Part shown: positions 44,126 through 52,949 of the stretch, in pieces | How positions within the stretch are numbered: position 1 is the stretch's first letter | Layout of the letters: each line of letters starts with the position of its first letter | Source: Acidobacteriota bacterium | GTDB lineage: Bacteria; Acidobacteriota; Blastocatellia; Pyrinomonadales; Pyrinomonadaceae | Length of the DNA stretch: 64,000 nt | Assembly (NCBI GenBank): GCA_020199975.1 | Contig: JAIVJP010000284.1 | Span: forward strand, 1 to 64,000 | Reading direction: 5' to 3' | Made by a program: the position numbers and the translations under genes | The notes under the pieces: generated by a model | What the model saw: only the letters and a program-made list of their open reading frames with translations | Told to the model about the DNA's origin: nothing | Databases searched by the model: none

Positions 44126-47100
44126 TCACATTCCCGGCGCTTTGGCAGTCGCGCGCACGCGTCCATTAAACGCAAGTGGAGTGCGTTTTGATCTACGCAA
44201 TCTACGTGAGGTTTCTCCGCTTCTCCGCCTTAATTTATTTTCTGCCTTCTCTACGGGCGGCGGTGTTGGCGGCGGCCCGGCCGTAGCCGCGGGCGCCGTC
44301 GCTAACAGTCGCCTTTGTTCGTCAGGCGTCAACAGGAACATGTAACGAACCAACAGCAGCGCATGGTCATCGTGATATGCGGTGGCGCTGGCCGGCGGAT
44401 TCGGCAGATTGATTACCCAACGATCTCCCTCTTTTCTAAACAGACCGGTGGGCATCGCTGTGCCCGGACTGATCTGGGATGGATCCAGCAGCCAACGGAA
44501 GGTCCATTCCGGTTTCAAGCGTTCGCCGGCCAAAAGGAAGTTTGGCGCAATCGCCGTCGCATCGTGGGCTGGATCGCCCGTGATGTGACACTTCAGACAC
44601 GGAGTGCCGGACGTGAACATCTGTCGCGCCACCAGCTTCTCCTCTTCAGTTAACGGAGCCATCGGCTCTTTGATGTAAGGTTCCTGCTGGCCCGACATGG
44701 CCATGAAGAAACGCACTAGGGTCTGCAACTCGTTAGGCGAGAAATTAAACGTCGGCATGCGGAACTTGAGATACGGACGAACACCGTTGCGATCGAGACC
44801 GGGCTGCGGCTTCAAGTGTCCACTTGTTTGCGCTGCCGGTTTTGGCGAGGCGCTGGGCGAAGCGCTCGGCGAAGCAGTGGCTCGAGCAGCATTATCGATA
44901 GCCCTGGTTTGTTCCGGAGTTTTCTCTCCACTCAAAGACGGGTCGTGAAGGAATCTTAGCAGCCAATTGGGATCAACACGCGCGCCTTCACTGGACAATC
45001 GCGGCGGCAGCAAATCCTTGCCTTCAGGCGTTTGGTAAAAAGGCAAATCCATAACTACTGTTCGCTGGTCTACCTGCACCTGGTGGCAACCCACGCAGTT
45101 ATATTTCTTTATTACCCACCACCCGTTTTGAATGTCCTGCCGGCGCTGGTCCTCCGGATTATAGAAGAGAGCCGAGGGCACGTTCGAACCTTCCGAGCCA
45201 ACGCTGCCGAGCAGAAAAGTTGTTAACGCATTACGCCATTCAGGAGTCAGGAAAGGTTGCGGCATGCGTAAACGATCTTTGGGATCTTTTTCCTTACCCC
45301 GATCGTAGATAGAGGGTTCGGTAATCTTGTGCTCGAAAAATCCCTTATGGTTGTACCAGGGTTTTTCTTTCTCTTTCGGATGCAGGCCAAGCGGATCATG
45401 TCCCTCTTCTGCTTCCTTGGTAAGCATGGCAAAGTCCAGGCGCTCGATCGGCGTTGCACCCTCGACGGTCAACTCTTTGCCGATTCGTTGTTCGTCTTCA
45501 AAGCCCTTGATCTCGTGACAACCGGCGCACCCATATTGCTTGATGAGACCGAATCCCTTGTCTTTCAAGTCCGCGCGGTCCATGAACGAAGCGTCGGCAT
45601 ACTGCGGCGGCGAGGACAACGAGAACAGGTACGTCGCGATGTCGCGCGCATCCGTCTCGGACAGGCGGAAGTTTGGCATCACTGTCATGTTCTGCACTTG
45701 CAGCTCGGCCCCATCGTTGGGGCAGCGCGAATGCAGCTCAGTATCAAACACATATGGCAAGTTGTGCTTGGCGTAGTCGTCCGCCGTTAGATCCCGTTTT
45801 TCTTTCGGACAATATGGAGCAAAGCGTTCGCGTGGGTTGTGAATCCAGCGCACTATGTAATCGAAGTTTGCTTTCTCGCCCACCTTTTGCAGATTCGCGG
45901 CAAAACTTCCGCCCGTGTCGTTTCCTTCGTCACCAATCGAGTGACACCCCAGACAGCCACGCGTCTCGAAGAGTTCTTTGCCGTGAGCGGCATCGCCGCG
46001 CTGCTGCTGGGGTAACTTGCCATCAAAACTATCCTGCCAGAGATAGGCAGCAATCGCCTGGATTTGCTCCTCGCCATCTTTATCGCGCATTGATGGACCA
46101 TTGCCGCTGGGAGCTGCGAACCTCCAGAAGGTCGGCATCTTGGTGCCGGGACGAAAACCTTGCGGATCTAAAAGCCACTGCGGAACCCATTCCTTGCGCA
46201 GTTTCAGGCGCACGTCCTTCAGGTTTGGCCCAATTTTCTTCTGATCTTGCATTAGGTACTTAGACTGCAAGTTCAACTGATCGATGCGCGCAGCCAGAAT
46301 GCTGTTGGTAACTTTCAACGCCTCCGATTCGGCCAGCATCTTTTGCGCATCTTCATCGCTGGTTCCCTCAGGCGGATTCTCATCGATGCGAATCCGCTTT
46401 TGATTGGCCGTAATCTGATCCTCAAGTTGGCTAATATTTTGCCGCGTAGTCGCCAGGTTATCCGCCTCGCGGTCGAACCCTTCATAACGATGACAACCCA
46501 TGCAGCCACGTTGGTAGAAGAGGTCGCGGCCGAGATTCAAGGTGTCGGCGCCTTGCGTAACCCGATCTTTCGCGTGACATTGCTGGCAGCCGGCCTCGGT
46601 GTTTTCTTTCTCAAACATCGGCCACAGCCAATACTTATGCCGCCCGTGCCCCTTCACGTCACTGGTTGTCGCGCGGCCATTGCCCCAGTGACAACTGGAA
46701 CACCCAAACCGATCCGGATTATGAATCTGCAGCAGATCTTTCTTGGGATGACTAACGAAAGCGCGCGCCAGGCTGTCGGGTTTCTTCCCGGGACCTCCGG
46801 GCGCTAAATCTTCCGCACGGATGTCGAGTGGCTCGCGAGCACCAACATGACAAACTTCGCAGCGGTCGACGATGTCGAATGCATTGACGCTAATCTGGTG
46901 CGGCAGGATCGAATAATCAAACGTGTCCATCTTGCGGATCAGTCCATCGATCTGACTCGCGCCTAGTCCGGGCATGTGATGTTTCAAAAAGTCGTCCCGC
47001 TTCTTCGCCAGCCCGCTGGGCCCTTTCAGGAGTTCTGCCTTTTGACCAAGCAGGCGGGCCTTTTCATCGCGCAGGTCGTTGTAAAACTTTTCGAGCTGCT

Positions 47101-47668
47101 CGTAGTTCATCCGCTGCGTCGCAGTTTGGTTCGAGCCGGCGGAAGCCGGTAAGTCTACTTCGACTAACTCCGCTCTGATCTCGTTAGCTTGCCGGCGGTA
47201 CTTATCTTTTTTCGCGGAAGGCGCAGTTTCAATGTTGTAATTTATGACGCTAAGCCGACCGCGTTGATTCTGAAATGGATCGGTTGAGGCATCGAGCTTG
47301 GTCTGGATTTGGGCGACCTGCTGATCGATCTCTTTGATTTGCGGCGTGACGTTTTCGAGCGCAGCTTTGGCTGAATCATCCAGCTTTTGATACTCAGGAT
47401 CCTCTTTGACTTCTGCTTCTGTTTTGCCCGCCTGGGCCTTGATGCTTTTCAAATAGCGTGTGTAGCGGCTGACAAACTCCCGCTGGATTCCTTTCCAGGG
47501 ACGCTGGCCGATTGCTTCGTCATAGAGGGACCAGGCAAGTGAGAACGTGAGCAACAGCGCGCAGACGAGCATGATGCCGCTCGTCGAGCGACTCACGATC
47601 GGATCCCGCCCCGGAACGTCCGCTTCTCTTTTCACCAACGACTCGGTGGTTTCCGGACCCTCAGCCAC
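44126..47668 (-). CDS. Octaheme c-type cytochrome of the quinol-oxidising complex
   Basis: 1180 residues with one N-terminal membrane helix (GIMLVCALLLTFSLAWSLY) and a coiled-coil stretch (about 60-240). Eight CxxCH heme sites: CEVCH 270, CSSCH 323, CQQCH 361, CMGCH 389, CLGCH 572, CAGCH 714, CVGCH 858, CLKCH 1024. The first four are close together; the last four sit in separate cytochrome c domains, several with a distal Met in MPTF or MPNF motifs. Starts 88 bp after the cytochrome b C-terminal gene. It probably replaces cytochrome c1 and passes electrons towards CtaC. The last 40 residues are basic, low-complexity and partly repeat-derived. Confidence 0.88.
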   Translation of the reverse strand: MAEGPETTESLVKREADVPGRDPIVSRSTSGIMLVCALLLTFSLAWSLYDEAIGQRPWKGIQREFVSRYTRYLKSIKAQAGKTEAEVKEDPEYQKLDDSAKAALENVTPQIKEIDQQVAQIQTKLDASTDPFQNQRGRLSVINYNIETAPSAKKDKYRRQANEIRAELVEVDLPASAGSNQTATQRMNYEQLEKFYNDLRDEKARLLGQKAELLKGPSGLAKKRDDFLKHHMPGLGASQIDGLIRKMDTFDYSILPHQISVNAFDIVDRCEVCHVGAREPLDIRAEDLAPGGPGKKPDSLARAFVSHPKKDLLQIHNPDRFGCSSCHWGNGRATTSDVKGHGRHKYWLWPMFEKENTEAGCQQCHAKDRVTQGADTLNLGRDLFYQRGCMGCHRYEGFDREADNLATTRQNISQLEDQITANQKRIRIDENPPEGTSDEDAQKMLAESEALKVTNSILAARIDQLNLQSKYLMQDQKKIGPNLKDVRLKLRKEWVPQWLLDPQGFRPGTKMPTFWRFAAPSGNGPSMRDKDGEEQIQAIAAYLWQDSFDGKLPQQQRGDAAHGKELFETRGCLGCHSIGDEGNDTGGSFAANLQKVGEKANFDYIVRWIHNPRERFAPYCPKEKRDLTADDYAKHNLPYVFDTELHSRCPNDGAELQVQNMTVMPNFRLSETDARDIATYLFSLSSPPQYADASFMDRADLKDKGFGLIKQYGCAGCHEIKGFEDEQRIGKELTVEGATPIERLDFAMLTKEAEEGHDPLGLHPKEKEKPWYNHKGFFEHKITEPSIYDRGKEKDPKDRLRMPQPFLTPEWRNALTTFLLGSVGSEGSNVPSALFYNPEDQRRQDIQNGWWVIKKYNCVGCHQVQVDQRTVVMDLPFYQTPEGKDLLPPRLSSEGARVDPNWLLRFLHDPSLSGEKTPEQTRAIDNAARATASPSASPSASPKPAAQTSGHLKPQPGLDRNGVRPYLKFRMPTFNFSPNELQTLVRFFMAMSGQQEPYIKEPMAPLTEEEKLVARQMFTSGTPCLKCHITGDPAHDATAIAPNFLLAGERLKPEWTFRWLLDPSQISPGTAMPTGLFRKEGDRWVINLPNPPASATAYHDDHALLLVRYMFLLTPDEQRRLLATAPAATAGPPPTPPPVEKAENKLRRRSGETSRRLRRSKRTPLAFNGRVRATAKAPGM

Positions 47669-47700
47669 TAAACGCGTCTCCCCTCGCCTCTCTGCTAAGT

Positions 47701-47752
47701 GGCATAGATTTTAGTCTGTGTCTTCAACGACCACAGACTGAAGGCTGTGCCA
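47701..47752. repeat. AGTCTGTG/CACAGACT palindromic repeat
   Basis: GGCATAGATTTTAGTCTGTG (47701-47720) faces CACAGACTGAAGGCTGTGCC (47732-47751) with a few mismatches. It sits between the octaheme cytochrome gene and the cytochrome b C-terminal gene. Confidence 0.78.
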
Positions 47753-47756
47753 CGAT

Positions 47757-48860
47757 TTAGATGTTGAACCACGGTGTAACCCAAACGTACTTAATTGTCA
47801 GTGCCAAACGCAGTATTAGTTTCACCGGCATCGCCAGCAAAACACTGACCGCGAAAAACTGGAAGGTCAGGTATTGCAGGAGGCTCGTCCGGGCCAAAAG
47901 CTTTTGCTCAAACGGATCCTGCGGGAACAACCGCAGCGGTCGCAGTGAAAGCTTTTTGAAATCCACCGTCATCAGCCAGTGGAAAAACAGTGCGCCCAAT
48001 ATAAAAAAGCCGCTGACCACCAGAAAGCCAAATATAAACTTCCACGGATCCGCAGCCAGGAATCCCAAGTGCAACGTCTTGCCTATGCGGCTTGTTGCAA
48101 TCCAGTCGTGAAGGTCTACGTTTTTGTCGAACACCACGGCGTTGTGATCCCACGTCTGCCCTGGCCAGAACCAGATCCAACCGGGTCCACGGATAAAGGT
48201 CCCGATAACAATCAGGAGGATCCACATCAGGAAGCCCCAGACAAACATGCCTACGGCAAAGCGTCTTTGCTTGAGCGTGTAGTAGCCGTTCCCGAGCGGA
48301 TTGGAATCCACGTAAGGGAAAACCATCAACCCAACCATGATGAGCGAAGGCATTACCACGCCGGCAATCCACGGATCGAAATAAACCAGCATCTCCTGCA
48401 ACCCGAGGAAATACCACGGCGCCTTCGATGGATTCATTGTCAGATTTGGATTGGCGGGTTCTTCCAACGGTGCATTAAGAACTATCGACCACACAAAAAG
48501 GACGAAGGTAACAATCACCGCCGCCAGAAATTCTATGCGCACAAGGTAAGGCCAAACGTGAATTTCTTTGGCCCAACCCGGCCGCCAGGGCTCGGTCTTG
48601 CGATGACTGGTCTTGGAAAGTTTGGGATCCTGCTCGAGGGCCACAATCAAACGATCGTTGTCGCGGGACTGCTTGATTCCAAGCCAGGTAAAAAATGGCA
48701 CCAGAAACAACATCGCAACGATGGGAACGTTGTCCGGCGCCGATGAAATTTTCCAAAGTTGATGCCAGTCTTCCACAAAGAACACGGCAAGCAGCACTAG
48801 CGCGACCACCGCGCCGAGCGTGATCAACGTACCTTTGCTGAGACTGAATCGACCTGCCAT
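47757..48860 (-). CDS. Cytochrome b, C-terminal part (subunit IV-like)
   Basis: 367 residues. After an extra N-terminal membrane helix, a second helix and a soluble loop, the conserved subunit IV region begins: NPSKAPWYFLGLQEMLVYFD carries the PEWY-like quinol-site element in altered form. Helices such as GVVMPSLIMVGLMVFPYVD and FAVGMFVWGFLMWILLIVIG follow, then an additional region with two more helices. Longer than plant-type PetD. It works with the b6-like gene product as a split cytochrome b. Confidence 0.88.
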   Translation of the reverse strand: MAGRFSLSKGTLITLGAVVALVLLAVFFVEDWHQLWKISSAPDNVPIVAMLFLVPFFTWLGIKQSRDNDRLIVALEQDPKLSKTSHRKTEPWRPGWAKEIHVWPYLVRIEFLAAVIVTFVLFVWSIVLNAPLEEPANPNLTMNPSKAPWYFLGLQEMLVYFDPWIAGVVMPSLIMVGLMVFPYVDSNPLGNGYYTLKQRRFAVGMFVWGFLMWILLIVIGTFIRGPGWIWFWPGQTWDHNAVVFDKNVDLHDWIATSRIGKTLHLGFLAADPWKFIFGFLVVSGFFILGALFFHWLMTVDFKKLSLRPLRLFPQDPFEQKLLARTSLLQYLTFQFFAVSVLLAMPVKLILRLALTIKYVWVTPWFNI

Positions 48861-48923
48861 TAATCAAACACTCTAGGTACAGAACACTGTGCCACTAATC
48901 AAACACTCGAGATGCGTAACCTC

Positions 48924-48998
48924 ATGGTTGGGGAGGGTGGTTTACTCTCGTTGAATGACACTCAAGCCGAGCGGGGGCAAGCCGCCCTTCCCTACCTG
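48924..48998. repeat. REP-like repeat, one degenerate and one reverse copy
   Basis: GGTTGGGGAGGGTGGTTTAC (from 48927) is a diverged forward copy. CGAGCGGGGGCAAGCCGCCC, then TTCCCTACCTG (48968-48998), is a good reverse copy. Placed between the two cytochrome b genes. Confidence 0.75.
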
Positions 48999-49080
48999 CA
49001 GCTTCTCTTGCTTGAATCATTCTTTGTTGTTCTATGGAGCCTCCAATCAAATCTTTCGCGCTACCTCTTCTTTGCCGGCG

Positions 49081-50010
49081 TTATTTCTTCTTGATCGCTT
49101 TCATCTCCGATTCAAGCATTACGGGAGCCGGTCCCGAGATGCCGCCGTCTTTGCGTATACGCCAGAAATGCACCGCCATAAAGATCGATGCGACGAGCGG
49201 AATACCGATGCAATGCCAGATGTAGGAACGCAACAGTGCGTTCGAGTCAACTATAGAACCTCCCAATAGCCCAAATCGCACGTCGTTAAAAGGGGTCATG
49301 CCCAGTTGCACTCCGAATGGCCCTTCCGAACCGAGCATCGGTGTGGCGCGGGCCATATTTGTGCCGACTGTTACCGCCCAAAAACCAAGCTGATCGTCGG
49401 GTAGCAAATAACCCGTGAAGGAGAGCAACAAGGTGAGCACCAACAAAACAACGCCCACGCACCAGTTAAATTCGCGGGGACGTTTGTACGAACCAGTCAA
49501 CACGACGCGGAACATATGCAGCCAGGTCGTGATAACCATTAAGTGCGCTGCCCAACGATGCATGTTCCTGAGGAGCTTGCCAAAAGGGACATCGTGCTCG
49601 AGATACAGAATGTCGCGAAAGGCGTCGGCCTTCGTCGGATGGTAGTAGAACATCAGCAGTACGCCCGTGAAGGTAAGCACAATGAAAAGATAGAAGGTTA
49701 TGCCGCCCATGCCCCAGGTGAACGGATAGCGCACTGCATCGCGATTGATCTTTGCAGGATGCAGGTGCAAAAAGACGTTTGAAAGAACTGCCAGAGAGCG
49801 ATTGCGCGGATCGGAACGATCGTGCGAGACGCGAAAGATCGATTTCCAAAGCTGCGTATCCTGCGGATCTGCGTATCCCTTGACCTCCTCGATCGCGCGC
49901 TGCTTGAGCGCAGTGCTGCTTTCCTTGACTCGTCCAACCAGGCTGGCACTGCCGGGCTTTTCACCGGTAGTCAGTTCTTCAGTGGACTTCTTGTCTGGGT
50001 TCTCTTCCAT
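49081..50010 (-). CDS. Cytochrome b, N-terminal part (b6-like)
   Basis: 309 residues: a soluble N-terminal stretch of about 80 residues, then four helices. Heme ligands lie in NMHRWAAHLMVITTWLHMFR (two His 14 residues apart) and YIWHCIGIPLVASIFMAVHFW. GGITFYLFIVLTFTGVLLMF is the first helix and LLSFTGYLLPDDQLGFWAVT is the usual Qo-site helix. Starts 8 bp after the Rieske gene. Confidence 0.93.
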   Translation of the reverse strand: MEENPDKKSTEELTTGEKPGSASLVGRVKESSTALKQRAIEEVKGYADPQDTQLWKSIFRVSHDRSDPRNRSLAVLSNVFLHLHPAKINRDAVRYPFTWGMGGITFYLFIVLTFTGVLLMFYYHPTKADAFRDILYLEHDVPFGKLLRNMHRWAAHLMVITTWLHMFRVVLTGSYKRPREFNWCVGVVLLVLTLLLSFTGYLLPDDQLGFWAVTVGTNMARATPMLGSEGPFGVQLGMTPFNDVRFGLLGGSIVDSNALLRSYIWHCIGIPLVASIFMAVHFWRIRKDGGISGPAPVMLESEMKAIKKK

Positions 50011-50018
50011 GATTTCTT

Positions 50019-50684
50019 CTAAAGCGGAATATAGGCGCCGGGCTCATTGAATTCGTTTTTTTCTCCCTTTGGCCACACATAGAGCTTGCTGATATCCACA
50101 ACGATCTGTCCTTCAGCGTCGAGCTCAACGTGCGCGCGGTCCATCGGCCGCGGGGCCGGTCCTTCAAAGTTGATACCTTCGCTGTCGTAACCACTGCCAT
50201 GGCAGGGACACTTGAACTTGTTTTCGCTTGCCTTCCAGTCAGGCGTGCAACCCAGATGGGTGCAACGCGCATAGATCACAAACATGCGATCGGAAGTCTT
50301 ATCTACCCAGATTCGGTACTGCTGTTGCCACTTGGTATCCACGCCAAGCGCGTAGTCGGCTGGAAAACCAACGCGGAACACGCTGGACGGTTCAAGGATT
50401 GAGCGTGGCAGGAAAAACCGAAGAAACATCAGGAAGCACGTCGTAAGAAATCCGACAATGCTCGCCCAAACTATCCGCCGCCGCATTTTGTTAACCGGAG
50501 GATCGGGTGTGCTCTCGACCACAGCACCCACCGGCTTTGCTGCGCTGCCGGAAACTGCACGAGCGGGTGGCGCGGCTGCGGGAGGGGGTCCAGGCGCAGC
50601 CGGCCCGGCACCTGCAGGCGCCTGGGCCGTCGGCGTGCTCGGCACTTCGCCCGCGGACGACTGCGGATCAATCCGAGTATCCAC
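50019..50684 (-). CDS. Rieske iron-sulfur protein
   Basis: 221 residues with a Pro/Ala-rich N-terminus and one membrane helix (IVWASIVGFLTTCFLMFLRFF). The 2Fe-2S ligands are in CTHLGCTPDW and CPCHGSGYDSEG, with the disulphide cysteines in place. First gene of the long respiratory cluster. It accepts electrons from quinol at the Qo site of the split cytochrome b and should hand them to the octaheme cytochrome. Confidence 0.95.
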   Translation of the reverse strand: MDTRIDPQSSAGEVPSTPTAQAPAGAGPAAPGPPPAAAPPARAVSGSAAKPVGAVVESTPDPPVNKMRRRIVWASIVGFLTTCFLMFLRFFLPRSILEPSSVFRVGFPADYALGVDTKWQQQYRIWVDKTSDRMFVIYARCTHLGCTPDWKASENKFKCPCHGSGYDSEGINFEGPAPRPMDRAHVELDAEGQIVVDISKLYVWPKGEKNEFNEPGAYIPL

Positions 50685-50910
50685 TACCCTCGACCTCCCT
50701 CAATTGAGTTCCGAAGATACACTTCAACCGAACTCACAGAGTGAAATATACAATTCCCCGCCATGCAGGGATCACCCTCTGCGCACGAACACGATATTCG
50801 TCTATACATGAAGAACCCGTGCCAATAAATGTCTTATGAATCGCGGCGCGGTGCGTATTTATAACCCGTTTCAGGAATTACTGGCAAGAAGTTTTCTGAT
50901 TTCGGGAACC

Positions 50911-51861
50911 TCAGCGGGGACAACGTATGCGAAGCGCGCGCGGAACGATTTGAAAAGTCGCGGGCAGAAACCCCGGCAGTTCACCGTCAAGTTCAAGTTG
51001 AATACGCTGATCCTTATCGATCGGACTGGCCGTAATTTTAGCGGCCAGCGCATGTTGAACTTCAGGCATACTCAAATGCGCACCAAAATATAATAGAGGT
51101 GCATTAGCGAGTATTCGGCTTAAGCTCAGATCCCCAATACTAACGACGTCAAACTTGCCGTCGGTCAGCTTTGCATCAGGCGCTATCTTCATCCCGCCGC
51201 CGAAATACTTGGCATTCGCAACGCAAAGATTTGCCACCGTCGTCCGCTGCGCTGATTTGTCGTCAAGCTGAATTAACACGCGTGTAGGTTTCATTCGGGC
51301 CGCGCTTTGTAGCATGGCCGAGCCAAATGAAAAGCGGCTCGTTAGCCAGCGCGGCGCTTTCGCCGGCAGCCACTGAGGTCGCCCGGCTTTTACGCGGGCG
51401 ATTACGTCTGCACTCATTCCAAACGATGCGACACCAAGAAAATAACGCGTTTCCTGTTCGACGCTGCCGGTAGTGTAGGAAGCACGGCCCACATCAATGC
51501 TACGAGTTTGACCATCCCGCAAAATCACGGCGGCTGCTCCGGCACGGTTCGGAATATCAATAGTGCGGCGAAAATCGCCTCCGGTGCCGCTGGGTAGAAT
51601 TCCCAGCTCTGCGTCGCATCCGGAAGCAAGGATCCCATTAGCGACTTCAGAAATCGTGCCATCCCCGCCGCACGCGATAATTAGTTTCGTTCCCTTGCGC
51701 GCCGCGTCGGCCGCTATCTCGATTCCTTCGGCTGGTTTGGTCGTTAACGCCGGTTGGAAAGGGCCAAAGTTGGCCCTTAACTCGCTGGCAATCTTCGGCC
51801 AAGCATCGGCTGTAGCGCCGCCGGCAGAAGCAGGATTGATGATGACTAAGGGGAGCGACAT
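50911..51861 (-). CDS. Diacylglycerol/lipid kinase family protein (YegS/LCB5-like)
   Basis: 316 residues from the ATG at 51861; an earlier frame start comes from repeat sequence. The N-terminal catalytic domain has LVIINPASAGG (about 4-14), KLIIACGGDGTISEVANGIL (nucleotide-binding GGDGT) and LGILPSGTGGDFRRTI. The C-terminal beta-sandwich has DAKLTDGKFDVVSI. Phosphorylates a lipid hydroxyl such as diacylglycerol. It precedes a REP doublet and an acyltransferase gene on the same strand, both lipid-related. Confidence 0.88.
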   Translation of the reverse strand: MSLPLVIINPASAGGATADAWPKIASELRANFGPFQPALTTKPAEGIEIAADAARKGTKLIIACGGDGTISEVANGILASGCDAELGILPSGTGGDFRRTIDIPNRAGAAAVILRDGQTRSIDVGRASYTTGSVEQETRYFLGVASFGMSADVIARVKAGRPQWLPAKAPRWLTSRFSFGSAMLQSAARMKPTRVLIQLDDKSAQRTTVANLCVANAKYFGGGMKIAPDAKLTDGKFDVVSIGDLSLSRILANAPLLYFGAHLSMPEVQHALAAKITASPIDKDQRIQLELDGELPGFLPATFQIVPRALRIRCPR

Positions 51862-51868
51862 TTTAACG

Positions 51869-52014
51869 CTTAGCGGGGGCATGCCCGCCTTACCGACCTG
51901 TAGACTCCTTACTAGCTTGATTCATTGCGTCTTGAGAGACTTTCCATCTCGGGTTAACAAAATTCAACTACTATCAGCTCTAGGTTGGGAAGGCGGGCTT
52001 GCCCCGCTCTTATT
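51869..52014. repeat. REP-like repeat doublet, inverted
   Basis: The reverse copy AGCGGGGGCATGCCCGCCTT (from 51871) faces the forward copy TAGGTTGGGAAGGCGGGCTT, then GCCCCGCTCTTA (51981-52012), across about 80 bp. The same geometry occurs at 5952-6100. It fills the gap between the acyltransferase and lipid kinase genes. Confidence 0.88.
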
Positions 52015-52939
52015 CTCTCCCGAGACTCAATCGACGATCTTCTTCACCCAGCTCCGCAATCTTGCTCATGGCAAACTTGGAGATCTCTCTGTACGTTCGT
52101 GCCCGGTCCTTGCGCGACAAGTAATCACTCAAGTCGAGTTGAGGTCCAAAATGGATGCGAATCTTTTCGCCGCCGGTCCAGTTCCCCATCACCTGCTTCG
52201 GCAAATCGTTTCCCAGGCCGGCAATAAAAACCGGAACGACTTGCGGCGCAGCGTCCTTGATCAGTTTGCCGACCCCTGGCTGCGCCGGCAGAAATGAATA
52301 TGGATCGGAGCTTTTGTTACGGGTACCCTCGGGGTGAAAACCGATAATATTGCCCGCACCCTGGCGACAAAGGCTTGTAAGTAACGCAAACGAATACTTA
52401 TCAAACGCTCGCCTGTTTACCAGCGGTTTCTCACCCGAAGCGAAGAACGGCGGGTACATGGACCACCAGCCCATTACCAGATTCACAAACAATCCTAACG
52501 GCCCCTGGTAGAAAAAGCGGCCGCGCACTGGAAAGAAAAGCTGTTTCCGCCACTGTGTGTTGCGAAAGAGTACCGTCGATACGGTATACATATCGAAAAA
52601 CGAACGATGGTTTGCGACCAGCAGAACAGGCCGCTTCGGAGAAAGCGCGTGAACATTCTCCAAACCGTAAACCTGCATCAGGTTGTAAGTAGAAAAATGG
52701 ATCCATCCGGCACCAAAGACTCTTTGGCACCAGGTCCAAAACCGTTTCCAGTTTCCCTGATTCATCCGAGATACGAGATTGAAGGCGAATCGTTCGAAAG
52801 ATGATAAGACAGCAAATTCTTCAGGCGTGGGTTCGGGGAATAGTCCAATGTCCAAAGTCGAAAGTCCAAAATCTTTGTCGCGTGACTTCACTTCTACTTC
52901 GGAAGATGCTCGCGGCACAGGACTTTGGACTTTGGACAT
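52010..52939 (-). CDS. 1-acylglycerol-3-phosphate O-acyltransferase-like (PlsC family)
   Basis: 309 residues from the ATG at 52939, which follows the metH stop by 10 bp. Acyltransferase blocks: VANHRSFFDMYT (block I, NHxxxxD), a middle block FFPVRGRFFYQGPLG, FHPEGTRNKS (block III, EGTR) and VVPVFIAG (block IV). The first 40 or so codons include both arms of a GTCCAAA heptamer foldback, so the N-terminus is repeat-derived and the true start is uncertain; the conserved domain begins near FERFAFNLV. Acts in phospholipid synthesis or a related acyl transfer. Confidence 0.82.
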   Translation of the reverse strand: MSKVQSPVPRASSEVEVKSRDKDFGLSTLDIGLFPEPTPEEFAVLSSFERFAFNLVSRMNQGNWKRFWTWCQRVFGAGWIHFSTYNLMQVYGLENVHALSPKRPVLLVANHRSFFDMYTVSTVLFRNTQWRKQLFFPVRGRFFYQGPLGLFVNLVMGWWSMYPPFFASGEKPLVNRRAFDKYSFALLTSLCRQGAGNIIGFHPEGTRNKSSDPYSFLPAQPGVGKLIKDAAPQVVPVFIAGLGNDLPKQVMGNWTGGEKIRIHFGPQLDLSDYLSRKDRARTYREISKFAMSKIAELGEEDRRLSLGRE

Positions 52940-52949
52940 TGGACTATCT
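52838..52949. repeat. heptamer foldback, GTCCAAA word, inside a gene's 5' end
   Basis: The left arm (52838-52873) reads GTCCAATGTCCAAAGTCGAA with related words. The right arm (52919-52949) reads GGACTTTGGACTTTGGACAT. The arms are inverted, period 7. The whole unit lies in the first codons of the acyltransferase gene and supplies its ATG. Confidence 0.85.
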
